A stretch of DNA of 24,909 nucleotides from the NCBI GenBank assembly GCA_964434345.1, contig CAYSUY010000042.1:1-24909 (forward strand). Reading direction: 5' to 3'. The position numbers were made by a program, and so were the translations under genes. The notes below the pieces were generated by a model, which was not told the origin of the DNA, ran no database searches, and was given only the letters and a program-made list of their open reading frames with translations. This DNA is from CAIOSQ01 sp964434345 (GTDB lineage Bacteria; Pseudomonadota; Alphaproteobacteria; CACIAM-22H2). How positions within the stretch are numbered: position 1 is the stretch's first letter; each line of letters opens with the position of its first letter. Positions 15,077 to 23,261 of this stretch are shown here, one piece after another.

Positions 15077-16405
15077 ATGCTCAACCGCCGCGTATTGACG
15101 ACCGCCATTCCGGCGCTGGGACTGCTGCTCGCGGGCCCGATGGCCCTGGCACAGACGGGCAAGGTCACGGTCGTGACATCCTTCGCGAAGGACGTGACCG
15201 ATCCGGTCAAGCGGGCCTTCGAGAAGGCCGTTCCCGGCGCAATCCTCGAGGTGCAGAACCGCAACACCAACGCCGGCGTCAAATTCCTCGAAGAGACGCG
15301 CGCCAACAATCAGGTCGACCTGTTCTGGGCCTCGGCGCCGGATGCCTTCGAGGTGCTGAAGGGCAAGAAGCTGCTTCAGGCGTACGCGCCCAAGGCGACA
15401 GGAATTCCCGAGAAGGTCGGCGCGTATCCGATCAACGACCGTGACGGGTTCTATTTCGGCTTCGCCGCGTCTGGCTACGGCATCATGTGGAACGAGCGCT
15501 ATGCGCGCGCGAACCGCCTGCCGGAACCCAAGGAATGGCAGGACCTCGCCCGGCCGGTCTTCCACGACCATGTCTCGATCGCCGCGCCCTCGCGCTCCGG
15601 AACGACGCATCTCACGATCGAGGCCATCCTGCAGGGCGAGGGCTGGGACAAGGGCTGGCGTACCATCAAGGAGATGGCCGGCAATTTCCGTCAGGTCACC
15701 GAGCGCAGCTTCGGCGTGCCCGAGGCGGTCAATTCGGGTCAGGTCGGCGTCGGGATCGTGATCGACTTCTTCGCCTTCTCCGCCCAGGCATCCGGCTTTC
15801 CGGTGAAATTCGTCTACCCGAGCGTGAGCACGATCGTTCCGGCGAATGTCGGCATCGTCGCGAACGCCCCCAACCGCGCGGCGGCGGAGACGTTCGTGGA
15901 ATTCCTGCTGTCGCCCGCCGGGCAGGAGGTGCTTCTCGAGCCGAGCATCCGCCGCCTGCCGGTGAACCCGGCCGTCTACGCGAAGGCGCCGGCGGACTAC
16001 CCGAACCCGTTCACCGACCCGCGCCTGGGCAGGCTGATGCCCTTCGACGCGGATCTCTCGGAGAGCCGGACCGCTGCCGTCGACACACTGTTCGACCAGT
16101 TGATCTCGTTCCAGCTCGACGGGATCAAGGCCGCCACGAAGACGTTGCACGAGGTCGATGCCGCCCTCGCCCGCAAGGACAATCCGGTCGCGCGGCGGCT
16201 GGCGGGCGAAGCGCGCGATCTGATCGCGGCGATGCCGATCGACGCGGCGCAGGCGTCTTCTGCCGAAATTCGCGCTGCCTTCGCCGGCGGCAAGGAAAAG
16301 GGCGCGCGTCAGGCCGAACTCGAGCAGCAATGGGCCGCCTTCGGTCGCGAACGCTACGCCCAGGCGAAGCAGAAGGCCGAAGAAGCCCTCAAGCTCGCAC
16401 GGTGA
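15077..16405 (+). CDS. ABC transporter substrate-binding protein (Fe3+-type) with C-terminal extension
   Basis: 442 residues. The signal peptide is MLNRR, a hydrophobic core, and ALA before QTGKVTVV (cleavage after about residue 25). VTVVTSFAKDVTDPVKRAFEKAVPG and FLEETRANNQVDLFWASAPDAFEVL match the AfuA/FbpA-like group (iron, thiamine, phosphonate). These are usually about 330-350 residues; here the last 90-100 residues (after about 345) are an additional helical, Ala/Lys/Glu-rich region ending KQKAEEALKLAR. The ATG at 15077 has an AGGGAGA site 6 nt upstream. The double permease starts in a GTGA overlap with its stop. Confidence 0.92.
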   Translation: MLNRRVLTTAIPALGLLLAGPMALAQTGKVTVVTSFAKDVTDPVKRAFEKAVPGAILEVQNRNTNAGVKFLEETRANNQVDLFWASAPDAFEVLKGKKLLQAYAPKATGIPEKVGAYPINDRDGFYFGFAASGYGIMWNERYARANRLPEPKEWQDLARPVFHDHVSIAAPSRSGTTHLTIEAILQGEGWDKGWRTIKEMAGNFRQVTERSFGVPEAVNSGQVGVGIVIDFFAFSAQASGFPVKFVYPSVSTIVPANVGIVANAPNRAAAETFVEFLLSPAGQEVLLEPSIRRLPVNPAVYAKAPADYPNPFTDPRLGRLMPFDADLSESRTAAVDTLFDQLISFQLDGIKAATKTLHEVDAALARKDNPVARRLAGEARDLIAAMPIDAAQASSAEIRAAFAGGKEKGARQAELEQQWAAFGRERYAQAKQKAEEALKLAR

Positions 16406-18081
16406 GACACGCCTCGACGGGACAGGTCGCGGCCGCGGCGCTGATCGCGGCCTTCCTGTTCCTGTTCCTGGTCCTGCCGGTGGCGACGGTGATGTACGTC
16501 GCCTTCACCGAGAAGGGCACGGGGGCCTTCACGCTCGTCAATTTCGCCGATTTCTTCCGCACGGAGCTCTTCGTGCGGTCGCTGTGGAACTCGGTCTACG
16601 TGTCGGCGATGTCGGTGGTCTGGGCGTCCGCGCTCGCGTTGCCGCTCGCCGTCGTCACGACGCGATTCGCGTTCCGCGGTGCGGCGCTCGTCCAGACGCT
16701 GGGCTTCCTGCCGCTGATCATGCCCCCCTTCGTCGGCGCCGTGGCGATGCAACTGCTCTTCGGTCGCAACGGCAGCGTCAATCTGCTCCTGGACGACTGG
16801 CTTGGCTTCAAGATCCCGTTCATGGAGGGGCTGAACGGCGTGATCTTCGTTCAGTCACTCCACTATTTCCCGTTCATCCTCATCAATCTCTCCGCGGCGC
16901 TGCGCAACATCGATCGGGCGATGGAAGAGGCGGCACAGAATCTCGGAAGTTCCGGCTTCCGGCTGTTCCGCCGCATCGTCTTCCCGCTGGCGATGCCTGG
17001 CTACCTCGCGGGCGCTTCTCTGGTCTTCGTGAAGGTGTTCGACGACCTCGCCACGCCGCTCCTGCTCAACGTGAAGGACATGCTGGCGCCCCAGGCCTAT
17101 CTGCGCGTCACGTCGATCGGGATCGCCGACCCCATGGGGTATGTGATCTCCGTGGTGCTGATCGTCGCCTCGGTCGCGGCGATGTGGCTCTCCGCCCTGG
17201 CGACGCGCGGGCGGGACTACGCGACCACGCAGCGCGGCGGCGGCGGTCTCGCGCGCCGCAATCTGTCGCGCGGCGAGAGCATGCTCGCCTGGACGGCCGT
17301 CGCCCTCATCCTTCTGCTCGTGCTGTCGCCGCATATCGGATTGCTGCTGCTGTCCGTCGCGACGATCTGGTCCTTCGCCCCCCTTCCCGACGACTATACG
17401 CTGGCGCATTACACACGCGTCTTCGGCGAGAGCTCGGTCTACATCAAGAACACGCTGGTCTACGCGAGCCTGGCAGGCATCATCGACGTCGCGATCGGAA
17501 CGGCGATCGCCTATCTCGTCCTGCGCACGAACCTGATCGGGCGCCGGTGGCTGGACTGGACCGCCATGGCGGCGCTCGCCATCCCGGGGCTTGTCCTGGG
17601 GATCGGCTATCTGCGCTGCTTCTACGGCGTGCAGCTTCCCGGCGGACAGCCCCTGGCCACGTTGTGGATCATGATCGTGCTTGCCCTCGCCATACGCCGC
17701 CTGCCCTACGCGCTGCGCGCCTGCCACGCGGCCTTGCAGCAGATCTCGGTCGCGCTCGAGGAGGCGGCCGAGAATCTCGGCGCGGACAAGGCACGCACGC
17801 TGCGCCGGATCGTCGTGCCGCTGATGGCGGGCGGAATTCTCGCCGGCTTCGTCACCAGTTTCTCGACTGCGGCCGTCGAGTTGTCGGCGACGCTGATGTT
17901 GGTGCAGAGCAATTCCGACGCGCCCCTTGCCTACGGCCTGTACGTATTCATGCAATCAGCCTCGGGGCGCGGCCCGGGAGCCGCGCTGGGCGTCATCGCG
18001 GTGCTGCTGGTCGCGGTCTGCACCCTCGCCGCCCACCTGCTCGCGGAGCGCAATCAGCGGATGAAGGGAGACGTGTCATGA
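16402..18081 (+). CDS. ABC transporter permease, fused double unit (FbpB/AfuB type)
   Basis: 559 residues made of two permease domains in tandem, giving about 12 membrane helices. EAA loops are EEAAQNLGSSGFRLFRRIVFPL (about 175-196) and EEAAENLGADKARTLRRIVVPL (about 453-474), joined by a basic linker at about 270-290. One polypeptide thus supplies the whole channel, as in ferric and some phosphonate/thiamine importers. The start is GTG at 16402, overlapping the binding-protein stop (GTGA). The ATPase gene starts in an ATGA overlap with its stop, so all three genes are translationally coupled. Confidence 0.93.
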   Translation: MRHASTGQVAAAALIAAFLFLFLVLPVATVMYVAFTEKGTGAFTLVNFADFFRTELFVRSLWNSVYVSAMSVVWASALALPLAVVTTRFAFRGAALVQTLGFLPLIMPPFVGAVAMQLLFGRNGSVNLLLDDWLGFKIPFMEGLNGVIFVQSLHYFPFILINLSAALRNIDRAMEEAAQNLGSSGFRLFRRIVFPLAMPGYLAGASLVFVKVFDDLATPLLLNVKDMLAPQAYLRVTSIGIADPMGYVISVVLIVASVAAMWLSALATRGRDYATTQRGGGGLARRNLSRGESMLAWTAVALILLLVLSPHIGLLLLSVATIWSFAPLPDDYTLAHYTRVFGESSVYIKNTLVYASLAGIIDVAIGTAIAYLVLRTNLIGRRWLDWTAMAALAIPGLVLGIGYLRCFYGVQLPGGQPLATLWIMIVLALAIRRLPYALRACHAALQQISVALEEAAENLGADKARTLRRIVVPLMAGGILAGFVTSFSTAAVELSATLMLVQSNSDAPLAYGLYVFMQSASGRGPGAALGVIAVLLVAVCTLAAHLLAERNQRMKGDVS

Positions 18082-19142
18082 GCGCGGCGGGGATCTCGAT
18101 ACGCGGAATCGACCTCTCCTATGGCGACAACCGGGTGCTGCGGGACGTCGAACTGGAGATCGAGCCGGGCGAGTTCTTCGCCTTTCTGGGACCATCGGGT
18201 TGCGGCAAGACCACGCTGCTTCGGCTGATCGCCGGATTCGCGCGCGCGGATCGCGGCACGATCGAGGTCGGCGGGCGCGACATCACCGCTCTGCCGCCGT
18301 GGAAGCGCGACGTGGGGATGGTGTTCCAGTCCTACGCCCTGTGGCCCCACATGACGGTCCGCAGCAATGTCGCCTTCGGTCTCGAGGAGCGGCGCCTGCC
18401 GCGCGCGGAGATCGCGCGCCGGGTCGATGCGGCGCTCGATCGCGTCGGGCTCTCCGCCCTCGCCGACCGCCGACCGTCGCAACTATCCGGCGGCCAGCAG
18501 CAGCGCGTGGCTGTCGCCCGGACCATCGCGATCGAACCCAAGGTTCTGCTCCTCGACGAACCGCTGTCGAACCTCGATGCGAGGCTGCGCGTGCAGGTCC
18601 GTCGCGAACTGCGCGACCTGCAGCGACGCCTCGGAATCACCACGATCTTCGTCACGCACGACCAGGAAGAGGCGAACACCATCTGCGACCGCATCGCGGT
18701 GATGAACGAAGGCGTCATCCAGCAGGTTGGAACGCCGATGGAACTCTATGAGCGGCCCGCCAATCTCTTCGTCGCCGGCTTCCTCGGCAGCGCGAACATG
18801 CTCGAGGGCAGGGCGTTGGCGGACGGACGGGTCTTCGAAACGGCTGGCGGGGCGCGGATCGCAGTCCCTGCGGGCCGCTCCCTCCCGCCGGGCGCCAAAC
18901 TCGTCTTCCGGCCCCAGGACGCGATCCTCGCGGATCCAGACACACCCCAGGCGGGGATGGATCTGCGCGGCACGGTCGCGCATCGCGAATTTCTCGGGGC
19001 GATGGTCCGCTACGCGATCCGGGTCGGGCGCGACGAGATCGCCGTCGACGCGCCGTTCCGCGCCGGCGATGCGCTTCTCGCGATCGGCGCGCCGGCAGCC
19101 GTGTCGCTGCCGCCCCACGCGACGCTGTTCCTGGCGCGCTGA
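18078..19142 (+). CDS. ABC transporter ATP-binding protein (FbpC/PotA type)
   Basis: 354 residues. Walker A GPSGCGKTT (38-46), Q-loop Q84, signature LSGGQQQRVAVARTI (from 136), Walker B VLLLDEP (156-162), switch H194 in VTHDQEEA, and a TOBE region (about 280-350). The ATG at 18078 overlaps the permease stop (ATGA) and has AAGGGAG 7 nt upstream. It completes the importer begun at 15077. It is the only ATPase gene on the plus strand and might also serve the ATPase-less importer at 10959-14003, though the EAA loops of the two systems differ. Its stop is only 4 bp from the convergent carboxypeptidase stop. Confidence 0.95.
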   Translation: MSAAGISIRGIDLSYGDNRVLRDVELEIEPGEFFAFLGPSGCGKTTLLRLIAGFARADRGTIEVGGRDITALPPWKRDVGMVFQSYALWPHMTVRSNVAFGLEERRLPRAEIARRVDAALDRVGLSALADRRPSQLSGGQQQRVAVARTIAIEPKVLLLDEPLSNLDARLRVQVRRELRDLQRRLGITTIFVTHDQEEANTICDRIAVMNEGVIQQVGTPMELYERPANLFVAGFLGSANMLEGRALADGRVFETAGGARIAVPAGRSLPPGAKLVFRPQDAILADPDTPQAGMDLRGTVAHREFLGAMVRYAIRVGRDEIAVDAPFRAGDALLAIGAPAAVSLPPHATLFLAR

Positions 19143-19146
19143 CCTC

Positions 19147-20646
19147 TCACGCCGCGAGGTAGCGCCGCTCGAGATGGCGGCGAAAGGCATCGACGCCGAG
19201 CGGCCTTCCCGTCGCGGCGGCGACGATCGCATCGGTCGAGTCCGACGATGCCTTGGCATGGACGTTGGGCCCCACCCACGCCATGAGCGGCGCGAAATCG
19301 CCGCGCGCGAGCGCCGCGGGGATCTCCGGGGACGCGGCGACGGCGGTCTCGAAGAACTGGGCCGCCGCGAGGGCACCCAGCGTGTAGGTCGGGAAATAGC
19401 CCCATGCGCCGCCGGGCCAGTGGATGTCCTGCAGGCAGCCGTCGCGGTCATCGGGTGGAACGACCCCGACCAGTTCGCGCATCCCGTCGTTCCACGCGGC
19501 CGGGAGATCGTCGAGCGACAGGTCTCCGGCGATCAACGCGCGCTCCAGGCGGAAGCGCAGGATCACATGGCAGGGATAGGTCGCCTCGTCCGCGTCGACG
19601 CGAATCAGGCCGCGCGACACGCGCGTATAGATCCGGTGCATGTTGTCGACTTCCCAGGCTGGCCCCGAGCCGCCGAAGGCGGCGGCCGCGCGCGGGGCCA
19701 GGAAGGACACGAATTCGCGGCTCCGGCTGGCCTGCATCTCGACCAGCAACGACTGGCTCTCGTGCAGCGTCATGCCCCGCGCGGTACCCGCCGGTTGCAG
19801 GCGGCGCGCGGCGGGCAAACCGCGTTCGTACATCGCGTGGCCGGTCTCGTGGAGCACGCCCATCAGGCCGCGCGTGAAATCGCGCTCGTCCCAGCGCGTG
19901 GTGATGCGGACATCCTCGGGCACGCCACCGCAGAAGGGATGATGGCTGGTGTCGAGCCTGCCATGCGCGAAATCGAAACCGACCGCGCGCATCAGCGACT
20001 CCGCGAGAGCGCGCTGCGTCTGCGCCGGGAACGGACCGGCGATCGGAACGATCGCGGGACCACGCGCCTGCCGGTCGATGATCTCCGCGATCATGCCCGG
20101 CAGGAAAGCCGCGAGTTGGTCGAACACGTCCGTGATCGCGGCGGCGCTGGCGCCCGGTTCGTACTCGTCGAGGAGCGCGTCGTAGGGATCCACGCCGAAG
20201 GCCGCGGCCTTGATCCGGGCGCCCTCGACCACGAGGTCGAGCACGTGCCGAAGCCTCGGCTTGAGCCCGGCATAGTCGTTCGCCGCGCGCGCGCTGCGCC
20301 ACAGCATCTCGCACTCGGAGACGCTGCGAGACTGGGCCGCGACGAGATCGCCCGGCAGGACGCTGGCATGGCGCCAGGCCCGCCGCATCTCGCGCAGATT
20401 GGCACGCTCCCAGTCGTCCAGCGCCGCCGCCTCGTCCTGCTCGGCGCGGTCCAGGAGGTCGGAGATCCGGGCGTCGGTCAGCATCTCGTGGGTCACGAGC
20501 CGAAGCTCGGCGAGTTGCTCGCCCCGGATCGCCGCGCCGCCTGACGGCATCACCGCCGCCATGTCCCATTGCAGCATGCCGGCAGCCTCGCCCAGCAGGG
20601 CCAGGCGACGAAAATGGCGTTCGAGATCGCGATAGGCGGAGGTCAT
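19147..20646 (-). CDS. M32 family metallocarboxypeptidase (carboxypeptidase Taq)
   Basis: 499 residues, the normal M32 length. Zinc motif HETGH (266-270), third ligand E296 in the LHESQS motif, the family DxRITT-type stretch (VRITTRWDE, about 247-255), HPF (236-238), ATYPCHVILRFRLE, and DIHWPGGAWGYFPTYTLG near the C-terminus. These cytoplasmic enzymes remove C-terminal residues from peptides, not Pro. The ATG at 20646 overlaps the surf1 stop (ATGA), so it is probably translated as the last gene of the oxidase operon. A link to oxidase function is not established. Confidence 0.95.
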   Translation of the reverse strand: MTSAYRDLERHFRRLALLGEAAGMLQWDMAAVMPSGGAAIRGEQLAELRLVTHEMLTDARISDLLDRAEQDEAAALDDWERANLREMRRAWRHASVLPGDLVAAQSRSVSECEMLWRSARAANDYAGLKPRLRHVLDLVVEGARIKAAAFGVDPYDALLDEYEPGASAAAITDVFDQLAAFLPGMIAEIIDRQARGPAIVPIAGPFPAQTQRALAESLMRAVGFDFAHGRLDTSHHPFCGGVPEDVRITTRWDERDFTRGLMGVLHETGHAMYERGLPAARRLQPAGTARGMTLHESQSLLVEMQASRSREFVSFLAPRAAAAFGGSGPAWEVDNMHRIYTRVSRGLIRVDADEATYPCHVILRFRLERALIAGDLSLDDLPAAWNDGMRELVGVVPPDDRDGCLQDIHWPGGAWGYFPTYTLGALAAAQFFETAVAASPEIPAALARGDFAPLMAWVGPNVHAKASSDSTDAIVAAATGRPLGVDAFRRHLERRYLAA

Positions 20647-21362
20647 GACGTGCGCTCCTGGCGCTGCGACAGGAAGAAGATCGCGGCCAGGGCGATGGCC
20701 AGCGCAAACCAGGTGAAGGCGTAGCCAAGATGATTGTCCGGCAGCTGGAAGCGTGTCTGTCCGCCGAGCGGCGCCCCCTCCGGCGCCTGCTTGTCCACCG
20801 AAGCCTCGAGATAGAAGGGCGCCAGTTCAGAGACGCCAAGCGCGCGGCCCATCGCGGGCAGATCGTAGAAGAACCACACGTTCTTCGCCGGCTCGTTGTC
20901 GGGCATGAAGCGCGTGCGCTGCGGCGCGACACGCAGCACCGCCGCGACGCTCGTCTCGCCGGCGGTCTGGGCCGCCGGCCGGCGCGCAGGATCCTTGCGC
21001 GAGGGGGGAACCCACCCGCGATTGACCAGGACCGGCAGTCCGTCAGCGCGGTGCAGCAGGACGAGGATGCAGGTTCCTTCATTCCCGCGCTGCGAGCGGC
21101 AGGGCAGATGCAACTCGCGCGCATGATCGAGACGTCCGCGCGCTATGACGCGGCGGAATTCCCAGGCGGCCGGGTCGGCCAGCGATCCGGGCAGCGCGGC
21201 CTCGGCCGTCGCGAGCCGCTCGGCCCGCAACCCGTTGATCTCACGTTTCTCGAAGAGGCGGAGCACCTGCCACGTTCCGAGTGCAAGAAGCAGAATGACG
21301 CCGCACCCGGCGATCACGCTCGGCCAGAACCGGGGGCGGAAATCGCGCAAGAGCGCGTGCAT
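20643..21362 (-). CDS. SURF1 family cytochrome oxidase biogenesis protein
   Basis: 239 residues with the family layout: an N-terminal helix (about 14-34) containing LGTWQVLRLFEKRE, a periplasmic domain with LVNRGWVP (about 113-120), and a C-terminal helix after NHLGYAFTWFALA. SURF1 helps insert heme a into subunit I of aa3-type cytochrome c oxidase at the cytoplasmic membrane. The ATG at 21362 lies about 260 bp after the coxC stop; the downstream M32 gene overlaps by 4 bp. Confidence 0.94.
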   Translation of the reverse strand: MHALLRDFRPRFWPSVIAGCGVILLLALGTWQVLRLFEKREINGLRAERLATAEAALPGSLADPAAWEFRRVIARGRLDHARELHLPCRSQRGNEGTCILVLLHRADGLPVLVNRGWVPPSRKDPARRPAAQTAGETSVAAVLRVAPQRTRFMPDNEPAKNVWFFYDLPAMGRALGVSELAPFYLEASVDKQAPEGAPLGGQTRFQLPDNHLGYAFTWFALAIALAAIFFLSQRQERTS

Positions 21363-21620
21363 GGGACTAGCCTCGGGGATCGCGGTGGCGGAACTGCAGG
21401 GCGATCGATATCGCCTTGACGGGCCGGAGCAGATCTACCGCGCCGGCCAGGATAGAGATGGAACACGACACCGCGTTGAACCAGAGCGGCGCGACGAATT
21501 TTGTCCCGACCGCGCGCAATGCCGCATGAATAGAGACCGCGCGCCGTGGCGCGGACAACACACTCGCTGCCCTGCGCGACAGGGCGAGACGGCCGACACC
21601 GATCGTCTCGCCCTTCGGGT
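21363..21620. other. Spacer between coxC and surf1, no confident gene
   Basis: 258 bp where many alphaproteobacteria have a DUF983 gene. No CPxCG-type motif or DUF983-like frame is present. One minus-strand frame (GTG 21561 to TAG 21367, 64 codons) encodes a moderately hydrophobic segment, but it has no clear ribosome-binding site and no family I recognise. Confidence 0.5.
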
Positions 21621-22481
21621 TCACCCGATCGTCACGGCGGCGGCATACCACCAGTAGATGACGGCGAAGAGGAACAGCCACACCACGTCGACGAAATGCC
21701 AATACCAGGCCGCCGCCTCGAAGCCGAAATGCTTCTCCGGGGTGAACTGGTTCTTGATCGCGCGTACGAGGCACACCGCCAGGAAGATCGTACCGACGAT
21801 CACGTGGAAGCCATGGAACCCCGTCGCCATGAAGAATACGGAGGGGTAGATCCCATCCTTGAAGCTGAACGGCGCGTGGCTGTACTCGTAGGCCTGCAGG
21901 ATCGTGAAGATCACGCCCAACGCGACCGTGAGCACGAGGCCCCAGATCAAGCCGTTGCGGTTGCCTTCCTTCAGGGCGTGATGCGCCCAGGTCACGGTCG
22001 TTCCGGAGGTCAGCAGGATCACCGTGTTGAGGAACGGCAGCCCCCAGGCGTTGAAGGTGATGACGCTCTTCGGTGGCCACATCCCGGTTTCCGTGTGCTC
22101 CGGGTAGAGCGCGAAATGGAAGAACGACCAGAAGAAGGCGACGAAGAACATCACCTCCGAGGCGATGAAGAGGAACATGCCGTAGCGCAGTCCGAGCCGG
22201 ACGACCGGGCTGTGAAGCCCAGGCGTGCCCGACTCCTTCACGACCGCGGCCCACCAGCCGAACATCGTGAACAGCACCAGGCCGATACCGGCGAGGATCT
22301 TCCAGGGGCCAAGCGCCTTCAGCAGCGGCTCGAGGCCGGTCCCGAACACCGAGGGATGCAGGAACGAGATCATCCCGAAGGACAGCACCAGCGCCGCCAG
22401 CGATCCGACGATCGGCCAGGGGCTCGGTTCGACGAGGTGATAAGGCGTCTTCATTCCCGCGCCGTGGCTGCTGCTCGCCAT
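21621..22481 (-). CDS. coxC: Cytochrome c oxidase subunit III
   Basis: 286 residues with seven membrane helices. Typical segments are KTPYHLVEPSPWPIVGS at the N-terminus, RYGMFLFIASEVMFFVAFFWSFFH (with the conserved membrane Glu), MWPPKSVITFNAWGLPFLNT, ATGFHGFHVIVGT, and the C-terminal AAAWYWHFVDVVWLFLF. The ATG at 22481 is preceded by AGGGGAGA. It is a membrane subunit of the aa3-type oxidase, supporting stable proton uptake. It follows ctaG by 53 bp. Confidence 0.97.
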   Translation of the reverse strand: MASSSHGAGMKTPYHLVEPSPWPIVGSLAALVLSFGMISFLHPSVFGTGLEPLLKALGPWKILAGIGLVLFTMFGWWAAVVKESGTPGLHSPVVRLGLRYGMFLFIASEVMFFVAFFWSFFHFALYPEHTETGMWPPKSVITFNAWGLPFLNTVILLTSGTTVTWAHHALKEGNRNGLIWGLVLTVALGVIFTILQAYEYSHAPFSFKDGIYPSVFFMATGFHGFHVIVGTIFLAVCLVRAIKNQFTPEKHFGFEAAAWYWHFVDVVWLFLFAVIYWWYAAAVTIG

Positions 22482-22534
22482 TTTGGTCTCCCCTGACTCG
22501 TGCTCTGATCTCGGATCGGTTGCGCTGCGTCGCT

Positions 22535-23137
22535 TCAGTTGACGGGCACCGGAACGGTTCCGGAGGCCGCCGTCCTTCCCGTCCCCGTCTGCGGCTTCGC
22601 ATCGAGGGCGCGGAAGAAAGTGTAGGACAAGGTGATCGTCTCGACCCCGCGCATCTTCGGATCGCTGGCGATGGCCGGATCGACGAAGAAGGACACGGGC
22701 ATGTCGAGGCTCTCGCCCGGGGCCAGTTCCTGCTCGGTGAAGCAGAAACAGGCGATCTTGTGGAAATACGGCGCGGCCTTGTGCGGCGTCACATTGTAGG
22801 TCGCGGTTCCGACCACCGGCGCGTTGCCGATATTGGTGGCGCGATAATAGGCGAGACGTTCCTCGCCCACCCGCACCTCGACTTTCCGCTCCAACGATTC
22901 GAAGCGCCAGGGCAGGTCGTTGCCACCGATATCGGCATTGAAGCGGACAACGATCCTGAGATCGCCGATCTGGTCGGGAGCGCGCTCGGCGCGCATCGTC
23001 GTGCCGCCGAAGCCAGTGACCTGGCAGAACCAGCGATAAAGCGGCACCGCCGCGAAGGAAAGGGCGCCCATCGAGGCGACAAGCCCGGCGAGGCAGAGCG
23101 CGACGCGCCCGTTGGATCGCGACCGTGACGCGCTCAT
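22535..23137 (-). CDS. ctaG: Cytochrome c oxidase assembly protein CtaG (Cox11 type)
   Basis: 200 residues: one N-terminal membrane helix (about 12-33), then VPLYRWFCQVTGFGGTT with a conserved Cys (C38), and the periplasmic copper-binding loop YFHKIACFCFTEQ (C130, C132). This is the Cox11-type CtaG that delivers copper to the CuB site of subunit I. The C-terminal Pro/Thr-rich tail is unremarkable. The ATG overlaps the stop of the small upstream gene by 4 bp (ATGA). Confidence 0.96.
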   Translation of the reverse strand: MSASRSRSNGRVALCLAGLVASMGALSFAAVPLYRWFCQVTGFGGTTMRAERAPDQIGDLRIVVRFNADIGGNDLPWRFESLERKVEVRVGEERLAYYRATNIGNAPVVGTATYNVTPHKAAPYFHKIACFCFTEQELAPGESLDMPVSFFVDPAIASDPKMRGVETITLSYTFFRALDAKPQTGTGRTAASGTVPVPVN

Positions 23138-23253
23138 CGCATGCCCATCCTGACGATCGTGATGACGAAGAAAAGAACACAGAAGCCGGCGACCGTGAAA
23201 CCGACGGCGATGTTCTTGGTACGCCGCCTGCGCTCGAAATCCGCATCGGTCAT
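23134..23253 (-). CDS. Small single-helix oxidase-cluster protein (CoxF-like)
   Basis: 39 residues: a charged RRRRTKN stretch, one membrane helix, and a short VRMGMR end. Tiny proteins of this form sit between ctaB and ctaG in many alphaproteobacterial oxidase operons; their role is unclear. The start may be ATG 23253 or GTG 23265, which overlaps the ctaB stop (GTGA) and would give 43 residues. The stop overlaps the ctaG start. Confidence 0.8.
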   Translation of the reverse strand: MTDADFERRRRTKNIAVGFTVAGFCVLFFVITIVRMGMR

Positions 23254-23261
23254 GGTGGTGC

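Noticed and set aside
21367..21561. 64-codon minus-strand frame before surf1
   Set aside because: GTG start without a ribosome-binding site and no recognisable family; noted only as part of the spacer.
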